Assembly: GCF_022835695.1 (NCBI RefSeq)
Contig: NZ_BQUV01000001.1
Location: forward strand, 864,641-928,640
DNA: 64,000 nucleotides
Source: Bradyrhizobium sp. Ce-3
Lineage (GTDB): Bacteria > Pseudomonadota > Alphaproteobacteria > Rhizobiales > Xanthobacteraceae
Direction of reading: 5' to 3'
The position numbers and the translations under genes are program-made. Positions within the stretch are counted from its first letter, which is position 1, and each line of letters begins with the position of its first letter. Below, one piece after another: positions 60,961 to 64,000 of this stretch. A model generated the notes under the pieces. It searched no databases. It was given only the letters and a program-made list of their open reading frames with translations, and was not told where the DNA came from.

Positions 60961-62276
60961 GCTCGCTCCCGCTCCGAATTGGTCAGCACGACTGTGATCA
61001 CCGACGCGGCGCTGGAGGCCACCATCGCCGCAACCGCACCCATCACCTGCCAGGCCTCTGCCGCGAACGGCAGCACACAGCACAGCGCGACCAGGCCGGC
61101 GATCCGGCTCAGCATGAAGCGCTGCGGCTTGCCGGTCGCAAATAGTGGCAGCGCGAGGCCGAGCCACACGGCGTCGAGCCCCATCGCAGCGCCCATCAAG
61201 GCGAGGCTGCCGGTGCCGATCTCGTAACTCTGTCCGTGAATCACCAGCGCAAGAACGCGCTGGCCGAGCAGCACCACCAGCGCGCCATAGGCCGCCGCGA
61301 TCGCGCCGAGCAGCAGGGCATTTTCGCGCGCGGCGGCGGTAACCGCGGCGCGCCGGCCGGCCCGCAATTCGGCCGCGATCTCCGGCAGGCGGACCGAGAA
61401 CATCGTCGCGCAGAACTGGCTGAGCGGTGCGAACACCAGGAGCAGGATCCGCAGCGACGCGCTCGCCTCCAGCCCGATCAGCAAGCCGCACACCGGGATC
61501 AGCCCGATGCTGCCGATCCAGTAGGTGAGCGAGGTTGCAACGAACCAGCGGCCGTTCCTGAACAGCCGCCGCAGTGAGCCGCGGAAGATTCTCGCCTGGG
61601 GCCAGGCCAACTCGCGTGTGTGGAGCAGCAGCAGGCTCGCGGCGAGCGCCGCCGAGATCGCGATGCACGCCATCGCCGCGGCGGCGCCGGCCAGCTTGAG
61701 GGCGATCATCAACCCGGCGGAGGCGACCAGCGCCACGCAGTAGGCCAGCGACGAGGCCACCGCGCGCGGCAGCCGCCCGTCGAGATAGCAGATGCGGCGG
61801 AACATGCTTTGCAACCGCACCGCCGGGATCGCGAGCCCGGTTGCGATCACGAGCCCGCCGGTGGCCACGCCGGCCGCAGCGATTACGAGGCCCGCGATCA
61901 CCAGCAGCAGGCCAAGTGCTGCGGAGACCAGCAGCGACGACAGATAGAGGCCGAGCCGCAGTTGCGGCCACCGCGACTTCGGGATGCGATGTGCGGCTGC
62001 CGGCAAGCCGTCGTCGAACAGGCCGCGCAGAAACACCGCCTCGATCAGGATCGAGAACGACCAGGCGACGCTGAAGCGGCCGAACGAACTGATATCGAGC
62101 ACATTGGCGAGCACGATCGTCAGCACGAAGGCCGAGCCGCTGAGCAGCGCCTGATCGATCAGGCCGAGTGCGACATTGCCCCCGGCGCGGCGCAGCCGGC
62201 GGAGCAAGCCGCTGACGGCACCGGCGAGCCCCGTTTGGGCCGCCACGCGGTCCAACCTGTCGGTCAACGCACTCAC
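60957..62276 (-). CDS. Polysaccharide flippase (MOP/Wzx-like), 439 aa
   Basis: ATG at 62276 overlaps the polymerase stop by four bases. Eleven or twelve hydrophobic helices are visible (for example GSAFVLTIVLANVLDISSFG and LYLSSLLVSAALGLLLVIAG). The layout, including RLFRNGRWFVATSLTYWIGS and the late helix FAAEAWQVMGAVAAMVASSA, matches the lipopolysaccharide flippase family. It moves lipid-linked oligosaccharide across the inner membrane. Being next to a Wzy-like polymerase and a GT4 gives it a Wzx role. Sequence similarity is loose, as usual for the family. Confidence 0.75.
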   Translation of the reverse strand: MSALTDRLDRVAAQTGLAGAVSGLLRRLRRAGGNVALGLIDQALLSGSAFVLTIVLANVLDISSFGRFSVAWSFSILIEAVFLRGLFDDGLPAAAHRIPKSRWPQLRLGLYLSSLLVSAALGLLLVIAGLVIAAAGVATGGLVIATGLAIPAVRLQSMFRRICYLDGRLPRAVASSLAYCVALVASAGLMIALKLAGAAAAMACIAISAALAASLLLLHTRELAWPQARIFRGSLRRLFRNGRWFVATSLTYWIGSIGLIPVCGLLIGLEASASLRILLLVFAPLSQFCATMFSVRLPEIAAELRAGRRAAVTAAARENALLLGAIAAAYGALVVLLGQRVLALVIHGQSYEIGTGSLALMGAAMGLDAVWLGLALPLFATGKPQRFMLSRIAGLVALCCVLPFAAEAWQVMGAVAAMVASSAASVITVVLTNSERERA

Positions 62277-63565
62277 GCCTCACTCACGCGCAGTCTGGTG
62301 AACGCCCGCCGCGGCGCCATCTGCAGCCTGGCCTCCGGGCCGAAATAGCACCAGAACACCAAGACGCAGCCGAAATAATTGTGCAGCAGCTGGCTCGAAT
62401 CGTTGGCCGACGCGATCAGAACGAACAGCAGCATCGCAAACGGCGCCAGCCAGTACAGCCCTCGCCGCTCGAACGTGAAGACGATGGTGTTCCACAACGC
62501 GCGTGCCAGCAGCAGCAGATAGAGCACGCCGCCAAGCATGCCGAACTGGAGGAAGGCATCGAGATAGGAATTCTCGAACGAGCCGAACTCGGTGTTCCAC
62601 GGCGCCATGCTGGTCAGCTCGTTGACGGGCGAGTTCGGCAGCTCGTTGAAGAACCCGGAGAAGCCGTAGCCGAGCCAGGGATGCTGCCAGAAGAAGTAGG
62701 GCCAGACCGACCACAGGAAGGAGCGGCCGGTCAGGTTTCCGCTGCGGCCGACCAGCCCATACAGCTCGTCGCTCGGCAGGGCGAACACGACAAGCGCAAA
62801 GAAAGCGAGGCAAAGCCAGTAGATCGCGGCGGCCCCCCTGTGCCCGAGCACCACCAGCAACAGCCCGAAGGTGACGGCCAGCGCGGTCAACATGCTGACC
62901 AGCGGTCCTGCGGCGCCGGCCGCGGCGAGCGCGAACAGATGGCAGCCCATCAGCAACAGCGACCAGCCGAATTGCTTGCGCGGCCCCGCCAGCATCCGCA
63001 CGAAGCAGATCAGCACCATCAGGCCGAAGAAGGCGCCCGCGAGATTCTTGTGGCCGAACACGCCGGCATAGGCCTGGGTCCCGAGCACCGTCGGCCGGTG
63101 CAGCGGGTCGTAATCCCATTGCGAGCCGATCACCGGAAACAGCACGACGTGGACGATCAAGACCACGATTCCGATCCGGAACAAAGTGTCGACGAGACGA
63201 TCGACCGGGCAGCTGATCACCACCCACGCCGAGAACATCGTGGTCAACACATACATCGCGAACTTGACCGACGAGCCCGCCGGGTCGGCGCTCAGCGCCA
63301 GCGACACCAGCGCGAAGGCAATGAACGTCAGATAGAGATGCGATTGCAGCATCAAGAGGCCGAACCGTTTCCGATCGACCGCGATGTGCAGCATCAGCAG
63401 GATATACAGCAGCAACCACGCGCCGCGGAACAGGGTGGACTCCCCGGCCCGCTCTGCGAACGAGATGCCCTCGACGAAATTGAACAGGAAGTAGATGCAG
63501 CCGAGCACCATCACCAGATAGGCGTGCAGGAAGACGTCGGTTCGGAACCACCATCGGCCGATCAT
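62273..63565 (-). CDS. O-antigen/EPS polymerase (Wzy/ExoQ-like), 430 aa
   Basis: ATG at 63565 overlaps the GT4 stop by four bases. About eleven membrane helices are visible. The Wzy_C-type large loop has GHKNLAGAFFGLMVLICF, then TGRSFLWSVWPYFFWQHPWL, GYGFSGFFNELPNSPV and FENSYLDAFLQFGMLGGVLY. The HPWLGYGFxGF and FENSYLDxxLQFGMLG motifs match ExoQ/O-antigen polymerase proteins. It links oligosaccharide repeat units in the periplasm. It is upstream of the flippase in the same operon. Confidence 0.84.
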   Translation of the reverse strand: MIGRWWFRTDVFLHAYLVMVLGCIYFLFNFVEGISFAERAGESTLFRGAWLLLYILLMLHIAVDRKRFGLLMLQSHLYLTFIAFALVSLALSADPAGSSVKFAMYVLTTMFSAWVVISCPVDRLVDTLFRIGIVVLIVHVVLFPVIGSQWDYDPLHRPTVLGTQAYAGVFGHKNLAGAFFGLMVLICFVRMLAGPRKQFGWSLLLMGCHLFALAAAGAAGPLVSMLTALAVTFGLLLVVLGHRGAAAIYWLCLAFFALVVFALPSDELYGLVGRSGNLTGRSFLWSVWPYFFWQHPWLGYGFSGFFNELPNSPVNELTSMAPWNTEFGSFENSYLDAFLQFGMLGGVLYLLLLARALWNTIVFTFERRGLYWLAPFAMLLFVLIASANDSSQLLHNYFGCVLVFWCYFGPEARLQMAPRRAFTRLRVSEA

Positions 63566-64000
63566 GGCACGGCTTCCTGCCGGGCTGGTGCCCGCGCGAG
63601 ATGATCGACCGCGGTCGTGAAGCGGGCAGCGGCGTCCGCAAGCGCGTCGCTTGGCACGCTCTGCCGGGCACGCAGCGACATCGCCTCCCAGCGCGCGGGA
63701 TGTTCGAGCAGGCCGCGCGCTGCGTCGACCCAAGTTTGCTCATCGAGCGCGCAAACGTAGCCGTTATCTTGGTCGCGCACCAATTCGCCGCTCGCCCCGA
63801 CATGGGGCGAGACCAGGCAGGGAACTCCGCACTGCAAGGCCTCGTTGCAGACCAGTCCCCACGGCTCCAGCAACGAGGGCAGCAGCAGCAGCCGTGATTG
63901 CAGGTAGATCTCCGATATCGCCTGCCACGGCACATAGCTGTCGTGACGGACATCGATGCCGGCGCTGGCGAACCGCGCCAGCATGCGCGCTTCGGCGGCG
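63562..64000 (-). CDS. Glycosyltransferase family 4, C-terminal part (5' end beyond window)
   Basis: The frame is open at base 64000 and reads into the final 146 residues of a GT4 enzyme. The donor-binding domain shows IYLQSRLLLLPSLLEPWGLV and CNEALQCGVPCLVS, with the E-x7-E pair in EPWGLVCNE. ASGELVRDQDNGYVC and a C-terminal helical tail follow. The stop overlaps the polymerase start by four bases (ATGA), so this is the upstream gene of the coupled operon. The start is not in the window. Confidence 0.82.
   Translation of the reverse strand, partial: AAEARMLARFASAGIDVRHDSYVPWQAISEIYLQSRLLLLPSLLEPWGLVCNEALQCGVPCLVSPHVGASGELVRDQDNGYVCALDEQTWVDAARGLLEHPARWEAMSLRARQSVPSDALADAAARFTTAVDHLARAPARQEAVP

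Noticed and set aside
1-64000. Insertion sequences, prophage genes, tRNA or rRNA genes
   Set aside because: No transposase motif, terminal inverted repeats with target duplications, integrase, or cloverleaf sequence was recognised on either strand.

Overview
This window looks like a slow-growing rhizobium of the Bradyrhizobium type. That assignment rests on very GC-rich coding DNA, a FeuP/FeuQ two-component pair, several short conserved proteins of a kind common in that genus, a mosaic palindromic intergenic repeat, and a FixK/FNR-like box. I have no database match, so the genus is an inference. No tRNA, rRNA, CRISPR array, insertion sequence or phage gene was seen.

Layout. (1) 1-9.1 kb is ordinary chromosome: the cytochrome c maturation gene ccmI (running off the left edge), an unknown 464-aa protein, small proteins (one DUF6894-like, two behind a FixK-like box), and feuQ/feuP separated by a repeat element. 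(2) 9.4-18.3 kb holds small envelope proteins, a GT-C-like membrane glycosyltransferase paired with a UbiA-family prenyltransferase, galE, a LapG/BTLCP-type protease, a ParA ATPase and a GT4 glycosyltransferase. (3) 18.5-36.3 kb is a surface-polysaccharide block: two large multidomain GT2 proteins whose genes overlap tail to tail, UDP-glucose dehydrogenase, the dTDP-L-rhamnose pathway as two divergent pairs (rfbCD and rfbAB), a GT92-like and a GT2 transferase, and two proteins of the WbsX/GH99-like family. (4) 36.6-48.7 kb is a type I secretion locus. It has an ABC exporter with a degenerate C39 domain, an HlyD adaptor and an 18-repeat-class Sel1 protein in one overlapping operon, then a methyltransferase and three tandem paralogous RTX calcium-binding proteins. 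(5) 49.4-64 kb is a second polysaccharide block: a translationally coupled bi-domain oxidoreductase, heparinase II/III-like and GT4 operon, a clan GH-A glycosidase, a GT4/GDP-mannose-dehydrogenase-type/methyltransferase operon, and an ATGA-coupled operon of GT4, Wzy/ExoQ-like polymerase, flippase and two methyltransferases that runs off the right edge.

How the genes work together. Activated sugars (UDP-glucuronate, dTDP-rhamnose, UDP-galactose, probably a GDP- or UDP-uronate) feed about eight glycosyltransferases. Methyltransferases may decorate the chains, and the flippase and polymerase export and polymerise them in a Wzx/Wzy manner. The heparinase-like protein and glycosidases may trim them. 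The type I system probably exports the RTX proteins, which could be calcium-dependent matrix or adhesion proteins in the same polysaccharide.

The most interesting observations are the RTX triplication with its dedicated exporter and Sel1 partner, and a shared promoter signature. AT-rich promoter islands across the cluster carry TTAACA/TGTTAR hexamers, and one identical 16-mer lies in the same orientation upstream of both the secretion operon and the heparinase operon.
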